Source: Vibrio renipiscarius (lineage in GTDB: Bacteria; Pseudomonadota; Gammaproteobacteria; Enterobacterales; Vibrionaceae). From it: 64,000 bases of DNA. Positions 17,818 through 25,148 of this stretch are shown in pieces. Within the stretch, counting starts at the first letter, position 1. Each line of letters begins with the position of its first letter. The position numbers were made by a program, and so were the translations under genes. The stretch is from the NCBI RefSeq assembly GCF_000827885.1, contig NZ_JTKH01000024.1, forward strand, positions 682,001 to 746,000. Direction: 5' to 3'. The notes below the pieces were generated by a model, which was not told the DNA's origin, searched no databases, and saw nothing but the letters and a program-made list of their open reading frames with translations.

Positions 17818-18651
17818 ATGTTTGGCCTATTTCGACGTAATAAAATGCTTAATCCAGTGGCTTTACCTCCGCACTCAATGATTTTGATGAGTGCGTGCCA
17901 ATCTATTAAGCCTATGAAACGTATTGAGTTCGAAATGGCTGACCAAAGTTTAGAAGACGTCTTTGAGTGGCTCACCGAGCAAGACCATAATCAATGGTGT
18001 AACGGTGGCCACTATTCACTTTCCGATCAAATGATCGCGCACTATCAATTAAACTTGAGCCGTTATTTAGACTCAAGCAACCTCCCTGTTGTGTTTTCCA
18101 ATTGTACTGAGACTCTCTTGCATGCTTTGCCTTTGCTGCACGCTAAGCGTAAAGAGCTTGGTATCGTGCATGTTGGCAATCAATTTGAAATTAAGCCGAC
18201 ATTAGAGCCCGAAGCGGGGTCGGTTTATCATTTTTCCTTGGCCAGATTCAACGAATGTCGTTTATTTTGTATGGGAATTGATGCGACTTCTCAGACGGAA
18301 AAAACATTCGAGTACGCGGAAGATTTAGGTTTGAATTGGCTCACTCTGTCAGAGTGTCAGTTTGGGCATCGTCTACATGTTAAACAGCAATTGGCGAACT
18401 ACCTTTCTCATTGCGATGAAATTGTGCTGAATATTGATCTCGCTTCTCTATGCCCTAAATCTCGTCTAGAAAGTGAGCATTACTTAGAGGTGCAAATGGT
18501 GACGCGGATCATTCGCCAGTGTTTGCTGTCAGAAAAAGTGAAATTGGTCCAATTGGTCGGTTGGAAAGATAAGCATATCTTCGCCAAATCAACACTGAGT
18601 GTATTGCAAGAGTTGGTAAGCTTGATCCCTCACAATGACAAGGTTGCCTGA
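17818..18651 (+). CDS. Arginase-fold (ureohydrolase-like) protein, catalytic residues lost
   Basis: The ~277-residue protein aligns by eye with the ureohydrolase (arginase/agmatinase/formiminoglutamase) fold. VVFSNCTETLLHALPLL stands where the family has GGDHS; GIVHVGNQFEIKP stands for the DAHxD strand; EIVLNIDLASLCP stands for SxDxDxxDP; and VKLVQLVGWKD stands for the late strand. Most manganese ligands (His and Asp of GGDHS, DAHxD and SxDxD) are absent or replaced, so it is probably not a hydrolase. It may be a sensor or a partner of the IclR regulator. ATG 17818 is preferred to GTG 17809, which overlaps the IclR stop. Family assignment is inference from pattern. Confidence 0.55.
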   Translation: MFGLFRRNKMLNPVALPPHSMILMSACQSIKPMKRIEFEMADQSLEDVFEWLTEQDHNQWCNGGHYSLSDQMIAHYQLNLSRYLDSSNLPVVFSNCTETLLHALPLLHAKRKELGIVHVGNQFEIKPTLEPEAGSVYHFSLARFNECRLFCMGIDATSQTEKTFEYAEDLGLNWLTLSECQFGHRLHVKQQLANYLSHCDEIVLNIDLASLCPKSRLESEHYLEVQMVTRIIRQCLLSEKVKLVQLVGWKDKHIFAKSTLSVLQELVSLIPHNDKVA

Positions 18652-18710
18652 TACACTGCGCTGTACATTAGAGGGGCGCAGTAGAGTAAACCTTTGTGAT
18701 GGGACCTAAA

Positions 18711-18739
18711 AATTCAAAAGCTGGCTAATGAGCCAGCTT
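18711..18739 (-). terminator. Terminator for minus-strand small ORF
   Basis: AAGCTGGCT (18718-18726) and AGCCAGCTT (18731-18739) form a perfect 9-bp stem with a 4-nt loop. On the minus strand the stem is followed by TTGAATTTTT, fitting an intrinsic terminator for the small ORF at 18845-18759. It may also stop the rightward arginase-like transcript. Confidence 0.75.
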
Positions 18740-18758
18740 AGACGTTTAAAACAGCACA

Positions 18759-18845
18759 TTAATCAGCTTTATTTGCCTGTTTATTCGTATCTTTCCAATA
18801 TTGGATACGAACTCGATGTAATTGTGCCTTTCTCATTTTCTTCAT
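18759..18845 (-). CDS. Candidate 28-residue basic small protein
   Basis: This minus-strand ORF is too short for usual gene callers. It has GAGGAA six to seven bases before the ATG (18845-18843), an uninterrupted frame of 28 codons, and an intrinsic terminator beginning about 20 bp after its stop. The peptide starts MKKMRKAQLHRVRIQYW and ends NKQANKAD, with many Lys and Arg and no hydrophobic segment. It could be a small basic protein or an upstream leader peptide; no downstream gene on that strand follows the terminator, so a stand-alone protein is favoured. Function is unknown. Confidence 0.5.
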   Translation of the reverse strand: MKKMRKAQLHRVRIQYWKDTNKQANKAD

Positions 18846-19360
18846 GACATTTCCTCACGAAATGGCGCTCTCATATGAGCATGTTTGAATACGTTCTTCA
18901 TGAACTCTTTGAATGTAGCGTTGATTGCTTTACATAGCTAGGACCTTGGTCACATTTTCATGCTCAAAGCCTGTTACTTAAAATCGGTAATGTGGATGAC
19001 ATATCACTTTAATTTTTTTGACAATTAAACGTCAGAAAAAGTTCACAAAAACCAAGTTTAATTAAAACAATGTGTTAACTTTATTTTAATGCTCAATATT
19101 GTTTAAGCATGTTTGATGCCAACAATGTGCTTCAGAAAAAACCGTACCATCGCTTGTAAACAGTGACTTAACGCAAGATTAAGCCTGATTATGTGATAAA
19201 TTTCTAATCTAATGAAATTGGTTAAAAAGTGAGCCCTCTTTAAATTGAGTATTGGCATAATTTTTGTGACATTGTATCGATTTTGTTATTCACTTGGTTG
19301 ACTAATGCGGTGTTGAGGCATAAATTTAAAGCATCAATCCCACTCAAGAGAGGTAATGCT
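18846..19360. other. 515-bp A+T-rich region between divergent small genes
   Basis: No gene is recognised. It separates the leftward 28-codon ORF from the rightward 50-codon gene and is very A+T-rich from 19000 on. Both promoters should lie here. Runs of poly-T and poly-A near 19010-19080 could be bent or H-NS-bound DNA, but this is only an impression. Confidence 0.4.
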
Positions 19361-19513
19361 ATGTTTATGCTGGCAATTTTTTCAGTCGCTATTGCGGTTT
19401 TTTTAGGCTCTTGGGTATGTCATCACGGTTTGCCGATGATGGGGTTACATGTTGATATTGAAGACGCTTTGCTGCTGTGTGAAGTGACCGGACAAGGCGT
19501 GCTAGAAGCATAA
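19361..19513 (+). CDS. Small single-pass membrane protein (50 aa)
   Basis: The start at 19361 is supported by AGAGAGG seven bases upstream. The peptide MFMLAIFSVAIAVFLGSWVC forms one transmembrane helix, followed by a short, partly acidic tail (HVDIEDALLLCEV) with a second cysteine. The next feature is a good terminator 40 bp after the stop, so this is a self-contained transcription unit. A longer frame back to 19283 exists but lacks a ribosome binding site. No family is recognised. Confidence 0.6.
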   Translation: MFMLAIFSVAIAVFLGSWVCHHGLPMMGLHVDIEDALLLCEVTGQGVLEA

Positions 19514-19554
19514 CTTCTGATTTATCCCTTTTTTATCCCTTTTCAATTTCGACG

Positions 19555-19577
19555 AAAGAGCCCTAAGGCTCTTTTTT
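19555..19577 (+). terminator. Rho-independent terminator
   Basis: AAAGAGCC (19555-19562), CTAA loop, GGCTCTTT (19567-19574), then T through 19577. It ends the small membrane protein transcript. Confidence 0.88.
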
Positions 19578-19619
19578 GTTTTCTACCACCCATTTCTTTA
19601 CTGGCTTAGCCCATTTCCA

Positions 19620-20537
19620 TTACGATTTTTTACGCGCAAGTGCTTGTTCTATCTCATTTATCACAGTGTTGAAGCGTTTTGGCATACATGGACGCTGCTT
19701 TGCAATTAAATACAATGTTTCAGTAATTGCCTGCTTAGGTTGATAGATAGCAATCTGCTCTTTATGAGGAAAATTCTCTAACGCACTCAACGGGAGAATG
19801 GTAAAGCCCAACCCTTTTGCGACCGGTAATAAGATCTGGCTGAGCTGGTTGACGTAACCGGTGATCGGTAATTGATCAAAACGTAAATCCACAAAATCAG
19901 GATCGTCGCTATGGGCGCAAAATCGGGCGAGGTAGTGCTCGGCATCCGGATGATTGATCAAGCCCAATTGCTGTAAATCGGATTTTTTCAGTTCGCCTAT
20001 TTTCAGCTTGATGAGCGGTGCGTATTGGGCTGGGTACATTAAGCATAAGGGCTCTTCGCTTAATGGTTGGCTAAAATAGCGTCGATCATTTGTTTGACTG
20101 GTGACGATGCCAAGATCTGCGACGCCGCTGAGTATGTCCGCTTTAATTTTGCGATTGGGTGCCGCTTCGACGTGGGTGATGAGCTTTGGGCATTTACATT
20201 GTAAATCTAGTAAGCGGGGATAGAGTAGAAGCGCAAGTGAACCAGAGCATGCCAGTTTGATGTTGCCATGGTAGGCAGAATCCGGTTCAAGGCTGGCTAA
20301 TAACTGTGCTTCACGGTTTTGTGACTCTTTTGCATAATCAAACAGCATCTTACCTTGTGGTGTGATTTCAAAACTCTTTTTATTACGTTCAATCAGTGGG
20401 TGACCACAGGCTTGTTCAAGTTTTTTGATATGTTGACTGACGCCTGGCTGTGTCATAAATAAGCGTTCTGCAGTGCGCGTAAAATGACCCGTTTCAATTA
20501 AGGTCATAAAGGTTTTTAGCCACAGTGGGTTAAGCAT
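19620..20537 (-). CDS. LysR-family transcriptional regulator
   Basis: The 305-residue protein has an N-terminal LysR winged helix-turn-helix at residues 1-60 (FMTLIETGHFTRTAERLFMTQPGVSQHIKKLE) and a LysR substrate-binding domain from about residue 90 (HGNIKLACSGSLALLLYPRLLDLQ; ADLGIVTSQ; QILLPVAKGLGFTILPLSAL). The target is not evident; the rightward neighbour across a 313-bp gap is pgpB and is not an obvious target. No operon partner on its strand. Standard length for the family. Confidence 0.9.
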   Translation of the reverse strand: MLNPLWLKTFMTLIETGHFTRTAERLFMTQPGVSQHIKKLEQACGHPLIERNKKSFEITPQGKMLFDYAKESQNREAQLLASLEPDSAYHGNIKLACSGSLALLLYPRLLDLQCKCPKLITHVEAAPNRKIKADILSGVADLGIVTSQTNDRRYFSQPLSEEPLCLMYPAQYAPLIKLKIGELKKSDLQQLGLINHPDAEHYLARFCAHSDDPDFVDLRFDQLPITGYVNQLSQILLPVAKGLGFTILPLSALENFPHKEQIAIYQPKQAITETLYLIAKQRPCMPKRFNTVINEIEQALARKKS

Positions 20538-20850
20538 GCTATTTCTCTCGGATTCTCTCGGAACAATAATAACGAAATATTATTAACACTAAGTTAAATG
20601 ATAATTTATCACAACATAATATGGGTGCCATTCTTTTTGCGACTCGTCGAGGCGAGATAGGGATAAATTTTCGCCAAATTGACAGCAACTTGATAATTTA
20701 GTTATATCGGTTCGGCTAGTATATCGTCAGCCGTGACAAGGAGTGATTCTACTCTTTGCCGATTCCCTGCCTATTCTATCCAGTTGACACGCATGTAAAG
20801 GTTATCTCTTTCCTGCGTTGGTGGTTGCTGACAATAGAGAGCTGAATTTT
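20538..20850. promoter_or_regulatory. Divergent region LysR / pgpB
   Basis: About 310 bp with no gene. It is A+T-rich next to the LysR start. A small dyad CGGCT (20713-20717) with AGCCG (20729-20733) lies about 120 bp before pgpB. No sigma-70 promoter was strong enough to assign. Confidence 0.4.
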
Positions 20851-21606
20851 ATGAAAGATTATCTATGTGCTAAGCGCGATGGCCTTACCGTATTGGCTGT
20901 GTTTCTTTTGCTGATCGCTCCAATGAGCTTGTTCGTGAGTCATATTGAACTGTTAGATTCAGTGAGTGATAGTGAAGGGATGTTCTACGGTGTACTGACA
21001 AATTCAGCGGGTACGCAAGGCTTCCTGATGACCCTTGCTGTGCTGCTTATCGGCAGCATGACCATCGGTATGACGCCAAAACAGCGTTGGGAAAAATTCG
21101 TGCAGCTCGGTATTATTTTGGTTATCGGCTTTGCTGCTAAAACAGGATTAAAGCATGTGACGGAAAGTCCTCGCCCTTACACCGAAGTGCTTACCCATCA
21201 ATTGTTGATTCCGAAACCTGCCCATTTTTATCAATTGACGTCCAGTCAGCAAGATCAACTGATCGAACAAGTCTCAGAACAAGTCAGCCCGTGGCGAACT
21301 CAACATTGGCTTGGCGAAACGGATTACTCTTTTCCTTCAGGGCACACCATGTTTGTCGCGATCTGCTTAGTCTGTTTTGGGGGGGTGTTCATGGAAAACA
21401 AGCGTTATGGCTTAGTGGGGATATTGCTTATATGGGGCGTGGGTGTCGCGTATAGCCGTTTGTGGATTGGTATGCATCGGCCTATTGATTTGGTGGGGTC
21501 AGTGCTATTCATCGGGTTGGTTTATGCCGCGATGCCCAATCTTTCTATTTGGTCAGATCGCGTCTTTGAATGGCTAAAACTCCACAAACGATTATCGACA
21601 CAGTAA
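20851..21606 (+). CDS. pgpB: PAP2-family phosphatidylglycerophosphatase/undecaprenyl-pyrophosphate phosphatase
   Basis: The 251-residue inner-membrane protein has about six helices and all three PAP2 motifs: KHVTESPRP, SFPSGHTMF, and SRLWIGMHRPIDLVGS, whose two histidines and aspartate make the catalytic site. Length and layout match E. coli PgpB (254 residues), including the long periplasmic stretch between motifs 1 and 2. It should dephosphorylate phosphatidylglycerophosphate and undecaprenyl pyrophosphate at the periplasmic face. I chose ATG 20851 over a GTG 33 bp upstream because the protein then begins MKDYLCAKRDG, ahead of the first helix. It is convergent with the permease gene. Confidence 0.87.
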   Translation: MKDYLCAKRDGLTVLAVFLLLIAPMSLFVSHIELLDSVSDSEGMFYGVLTNSAGTQGFLMTLAVLLIGSMTIGMTPKQRWEKFVQLGIILVIGFAAKTGLKHVTESPRPYTEVLTHQLLIPKPAHFYQLTSSQQDQLIEQVSEQVSPWRTQHWLGETDYSFPSGHTMFVAICLVCFGGVFMENKRYGLVGILLIWGVGVAYSRLWIGMHRPIDLVGSVLFIGLVYAAMPNLSIWSDRVFEWLKLHKRLSTQ

Positions 21607-21621
21607 GAGTCAATGAGAACA

Positions 21622-21650
21622 AAAAAGCGAACCGATAGGGTTCGCTTTTT
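21622..21650. terminator. Bidirectional terminator, pgpB / permease
   Basis: AAAAAGCGAACC (21622-21633) pairs with GGTTCGCTTTTT (21639-21650) around a 5-nt loop, with T-tracts on both strands. Confidence 0.92.
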
Positions 21651-21731
21651 GCTTTTTGCTTTATGCTCTATATCGAGCTTGGCGTTATCAATTAACGCAT
21701 TGATTTATAACAGTCTATTTTATGGGATGAG

Positions 21732-22814
21732 TTACCCAAAAATAATGGTGTAAAGGTAGCCCGCCCCCATTGCCATGGTGAGGATCACCACCAAGAATGC
21801 CGCAATCATCTGATTCTTGAAGATTGATTTCAGCAAGATCACTTCGGTCAAACTTGCGCCCGCGCTACCAATGATCAAAGCCATTACCGAGCCAAGAGCC
21901 ATCCCTTTTTGTACCAGCGCTGCGCTGAGTGGGATAACCGCTTCTGCACGAATGTACAATGGAATACCAATCACCGCCGCAACTGGGATTGCGTACCACT
22001 TACCTGCACCTGCGTATTCAGCAATCAGTTCCGTTGGAATGAAACCGTAGATGAATGAGCCGATCGCGATACCTAGCATTAGGTAAGGCAGAACTTGTTT
22101 AAAATCTTTCCATGTTGAAAGCCAGATACGCATCCAACGGCTTGGTTCTTTTGTCTCGACTACTGTCGCCGTTGCGGTGCCGTCAGTTGAGCAGCAAGAG
22201 ATGTTCACTTCTGGCTCTTTCTTCGTACTTGTGCAGCAGCTTGTTGGTGCAGCAACCGGTTCTGGTTTCGTGCAGCATGAGGTTGCAGCAGGCGCTTCGA
22301 CAGCGGGTTTGCTATCACCACAGCTTGATTTGCTTGAACAGCTTGATGCATTTGCTGATTCATACGCTTCTGGTTTTACGTAACGCTCAAAGCCCAGCTT
22401 TTCAAGTACAAAGCCTGCAATTACTGACACTGCCATTGCAATCGCAAAGTAGAACAAGGCGACTTGCCAGCCAAATGTCACCACAAATAGACCAATAATC
22501 ACAGGGTTAAGCAGTGGGCTGGCAAATAGGAATACCATCATAGGGCCAAAGCCAGCACGAGCACGAAGTAGACCTTTTAAGAAAGGAATGGTCGAGCACG
22601 AACAAAATGGCGTGATAGAACCTAGCAGCGCTGCCACAAAGTACCCTTTACCGTTACGCGAGCTCAAGATCGACTGAATCTTTTCTGGCGTTAGGAACTC
22701 TTGCAAAACCCCCACGATATAGCTGATTGCGAGAAATAGAATGATCAATTCCACCGCTAAGAATGCGAACATGTCTAAGGCTTCGCGTGCCATTGTCATT
22801 AATTCATTACTCAT
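21732..22814 (-). CDS. ArsP/YraQ-type (DUF318) permease with cysteine-rich loop
   Basis: The 360-residue protein has two blocks of about four transmembrane helices. The first contains the family motif TPFCSCSTIP (Cys71, Cys73), the conserved cysteines found in ArsP, which exports trivalent organoarsenicals. Between the blocks lies a ~60-residue hydrophilic loop with eight cysteines (159, 165, 180, 181, 193, 194, 207, 208), mostly as repeated SCC pairs with Thr, Ser, Lys and Pro. The loop could bind a soft metal or metalloid before export. It is divergent from an ArsR-like gene with its own cysteines and from sigZ, so regulation by the same signal is likely. Substrate is inferred, not shown; other DUF318 permeases have no known cargo. 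Confidence 0.83.
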   Translation of the reverse strand: MSNELMTMAREALDMFAFLAVELIILFLAISYIVGVLQEFLTPEKIQSILSSRNGKGYFVAALLGSITPFCSCSTIPFLKGLLRARAGFGPMMVFLFASPLLNPVIIGLFVVTFGWQVALFYFAIAMAVSVIAGFVLEKLGFERYVKPEAYESANASSCSSKSSCGDSKPAVEAPAATSCCTKPEPVAAPTSCCTSTKKEPEVNISCCSTDGTATATVVETKEPSRWMRIWLSTWKDFKQVLPYLMLGIAIGSFIYGFIPTELIAEYAGAGKWYAIPVAAVIGIPLYIRAEAVIPLSAALVQKGMALGSVMALIIGSAGASLTEVILLKSIFKNQMIAAFLVVILTMAMGAGYLYTIIFG

Positions 22815-23009
22815 GTGTACCTCAAAGATGCCTTTAATTTCGAATATTCTCGAATTATAGAAACATCTGAGTGAGGATCAAGTTTTATTTCCATAAATGT
22901 CGAAATATTTTTTCCGTCGCTTTTGCCCGACTCGAATGGAGAAGGAATGAGATTGATCTTTTTTCACATTTCCATTATTTTGGAAATATATATTTAGTGG
23001 GAGAATATA
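22815..23009. promoter_or_regulatory. Divergent promoter region with three ArsR-type operators
   Basis: Three 20-bp dyads share the pattern ATTTC[CG]A-N6-T[GC]GAA[AT]T: 22837-22856, 22887-22906 and 22968-22987. The rightmost (ATTTCCATTATTTTGGAAAT) is the most symmetric and lies 22 bp before the ArsR start. The centres are 50 and 81 bp apart. The pattern resembles ArsR/SmtB operators and places sites for both divergent genes. Confidence 0.7.
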
Positions 23010-23303
23010 ATGGAATTAGAATCCGTTGCTAAGGCACTCAAAGAGCTTGGGCATCCGACACGTCTATCTATCTACAAAAGCGTGGTAAAAGCGGGCTACC
23101 AAGGCATTGCCGTTGGTGGGTTACAAGAGCAGTTAGATATCCCGGGCTCAACGCTATCACACCATATAGCGAGTCTTGCTTCTGCGGGTTTGATTAGCCA
23201 GCGTCGTGAAGGACGTACTCTTTTTTGTGTTGCCGAGTTTCAATGCCTGGACAATGTGATTGGGTTTCTTCAAGACGAGTGTTGCGCTGATGAAGCCTGC
23301 TAA
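23010..23303 (+). CDS. ArsR-family metal(loid)-responsive repressor
   Basis: The 97-residue protein is a single winged helix domain (ALKELGHPTRLSIYKSVV; LQEQLDIPGSTLSHHIASL; LISQRREGRTLFCVA) with five cysteines at 73, 79, 91, 92 and 97. The C-terminal CC...C could hold the inducer. It lacks the classic ELCVCDL arsenite site of ArsR from plasmid R773, so the ligand may be bound by the tail instead. GGGAGA precedes the ATG. Its 3' end overlaps the sigZ start. It should repress both its own operon and the divergent permease through the dyads at 22837-22987. Confidence 0.88.
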   Translation: MELESVAKALKELGHPTRLSIYKSVVKAGYQGIAVGGLQEQLDIPGSTLSHHIASLASAGLISQRREGRTLFCVAEFQCLDNVIGFLQDECCADEAC

Positions 23304-23862
23304 TAACGCCCTCAATTTCGATGAGGTTTGGGGACAATACCAACATTCATTGAAAGCGTTCCTACGCAGTAAAGTGTCAAATGAGGCGGATGTTGAAGAT
23401 CTTCAGCAAGAAATTTTGCTTAAGACTTATCAAAATCTCGCGGAAGTGCAAAATAGCGGCAGTATCAAAGCGTGGCTATTTCAACTCGCTCAGCGCACGA
23501 TCATTGATTTTTATCGCAAGCGTGCGCGTGTTAAACGTGATCATGAGTTATTGGCGGAAGACCTTTGGTTTGATGAGCCTTCTGAGAGCATTGAACAAGA
23601 GATGGCCAGTTGTATCGCCCCATTTATTCAGGCGTTGCCTGAAAAAAGTGCCGATCTGTTGAGTTCTGTCGAGTTGGAAGGCATCAGTCAAAAAACACTG
23701 GCAGAGCAGCAAGGTGTGAGTTATTCCACCCTGAAATCACGTGTTCAGAAGAGCCGTGGAGAATTAAGAAAGCTGTTTGAAGAATGTTGTGATCTGACAT
23801 TAGACAAACATGGTTACGTGATCGATTATCAGAAAAAGCCGGAAGGGTGTTCGCGCTGCTAA
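23290..23862 (+). CDS. sigZ: ECF-type RNA polymerase sigma factor SigZ
   Basis: The 190-residue sigma-70-family ECF factor has region 2 near residues 15-75 (ADVEDLQQEILLKTYQNL; KAWLFQLAQRTIIDFYRK) and region 4 near 115-160 (LPEKSADLLSSVELEG; SQKTLAEQQGVSYSTLKSRVQKSR). A cysteine-bearing tail ends the protein (Cys166, Cys167, Cys187, Cys190), a trait of the SigZ group. The ATG at 23290 lies inside the ArsR gene, 14 bp before its stop, so the two are translationally coupled. There is no anti-sigma gene next to it; the ArsR repressor probably controls its synthesis. Its target promoters are unknown. Confidence 0.87.
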   Translation: MKPANNALNFDEVWGQYQHSLKAFLRSKVSNEADVEDLQQEILLKTYQNLAEVQNSGSIKAWLFQLAQRTIIDFYRKRARVKRDHELLAEDLWFDEPSESIEQEMASCIAPFIQALPEKSADLLSSVELEGISQKTLAEQQGVSYSTLKSRVQKSRGELRKLFEECCDLTLDKHGYVIDYQKKPEGCSRC

Positions 23863-24091
23863 GTGGCGAGAGAGCCGTCGTGTTCGGTGCCAACGTCACA
23901 CTGCAAAGTGCCTCACAGAGCCAAGCGAGATTTGTAAAATGAGTGCGTGGTTTATGGCGGTTAACTCGTTTTTGAACTCTTGGCAGTGATATCATGCCAT
24001 TGTTATTAAACGTGATTTTAACTGTCATTCAGATGCGCTCAATGAATCCATTAGCGCTCTAGAATCAATCGAAATTTGTTGAGGTAGGCTC

Positions 24092-25009
24092 ATGTTAATC
24101 GGTCTGGATATCGGCGGAACTAAAATAGAGGGGGTCATTGTTGCCCCTAACACTGCCCAGGTGGTTCATCGCTTACGTGTTGATACACCAAAAACAAACT
24201 ACATGGCGTTTTTGGTCGCAGTCAAAGAAGTCATTGCCACATTATTGGAAAAAGAAGCAGTTCAATCAATTGGTGTTGGTTGTTGTGGTTCGATTAACCG
24301 CGCTACGGGTAAGATGCAAGGCGCGAATATTCTCTACCTTAATGGACAAGATTTCTTAGGGGATTTACGTGCAAGCTATGCCATTCCAGTGGCTTTAACC
24401 AATGACGCGAACTGTTTAGCAATCTCAGAATTTAAATCTGGGGCCGCCAAAGAAGCGACGAACTCATGCTTAGCCGTCATTATTGGCACCGGTTGTGGTG
24501 GCGGTGTTGTCATTCATGGCGATATTGTCGATGGTCAACACGGTTTAGGTGGCGAGATTGGCCATAATCCACTACCGGGTTTTGATTCGCGCATCGATGG
24601 GCCAGCGGTTAAATGCTATTGTGGTTCAACTAACTGCAATGAGTCTTTTGTTTCAGGAACGGGGTTTGAGCGTACTTGGGCCATTAAACATGCGCCATTA
24701 TCAGCCAAAGAGATCTTTGCCGCGTATGCTGGTGGTGATGCTGAGGCAATCCAACACGTTGAGTATTACGCCGATTGCTTAGCTCGCGTGCTGGGTACCA
24801 TCGTCAATATTATCGACCCTGAAGTGATTGTGCTTGGTGGTGGTGTATCCAATCAAGATGTGATTTATCCATTAGTCACCCAAAAATTGGCTGAACATAC
24901 CTTTAGCAACAGCATTACCACGCCAATTCGCAAGGCCTTGCACGGTGATTCGAGTGGGGTGTTGGGGGCAGCTTATTTGCCTGTCATGAAGGGATTAGTT
25001 GAGTGCTAA
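24092..25009 (+). CDS. mak: ROK-family fructokinase (Mak-like)
   Basis: The 305-residue sugar kinase starts with the ATP motif LIGLDIGGTKIEG and carries the ROK zinc-finger-like CYCGSTNCNESFVSGTGFE, with the preceding GEIGHNPLP. Similarity to E. coli Mak (LNGQ, IIGTGCG, HGDSSGVxGAA blocks) is closer than to NagK. It should phosphorylate fructose to fructose 6-phosphate in the cytoplasm. This matters here because the sucrose cluster at 33927-37801 has no fructokinase. It stands alone between sigZ and a chemoreceptor gene; TGAGG lies about ten bases before the start. Another hexose could be the true substrate. Confidence 0.8.
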   Translation: MLIGLDIGGTKIEGVIVAPNTAQVVHRLRVDTPKTNYMAFLVAVKEVIATLLEKEAVQSIGVGCCGSINRATGKMQGANILYLNGQDFLGDLRASYAIPVALTNDANCLAISEFKSGAAKEATNSCLAVIIGTGCGGGVVIHGDIVDGQHGLGGEIGHNPLPGFDSRIDGPAVKCYCGSTNCNESFVSGTGFERTWAIKHAPLSAKEIFAAYAGGDAEAIQHVEYYADCLARVLGTIVNIIDPEVIVLGGGVSNQDVIYPLVTQKLAEHTFSNSITTPIRKALHGDSSGVLGAAYLPVMKGLVEC

Positions 25010-25086
25010 CACGCTAGATTATGCACGCGTAATGTTTTCGCGCAGTGTTTTCGCGTAGTGTTTTCGAAAAATGTATCCGTAATTCA

Positions 25087-25131
25087 TTTCATGGTACTCA
25101 ATTAGGCTCTGCCCGAAGGAGTACCATGAAA
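25087..25131. repeat. 13-bp perfect inverted repeat at convergent junction
   Basis: TTTCATGGTACTC (25087-25099) and GAGTACCATGAAA (25119-25131) are exact complements around a 19-nt loop, between mak and the chemoreceptor gene. No T-tract follows on either strand, so a terminator role is unproven. Just upstream (25031-25070) the 13-mer TGTTTTCGCGCAG is present in about three imperfect copies. Confidence 0.7.
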
Positions 25132-25148
25132 CTCTTATGCTCTATCTC

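Noticed and set aside
25031..25070. Three copies of a TGTTTTCGCGCAG-like 13-mer after mak
   Set aside because: The copies are imperfect and short, with no relation to a gene or known site; recorded only with the inverted repeat next to it.
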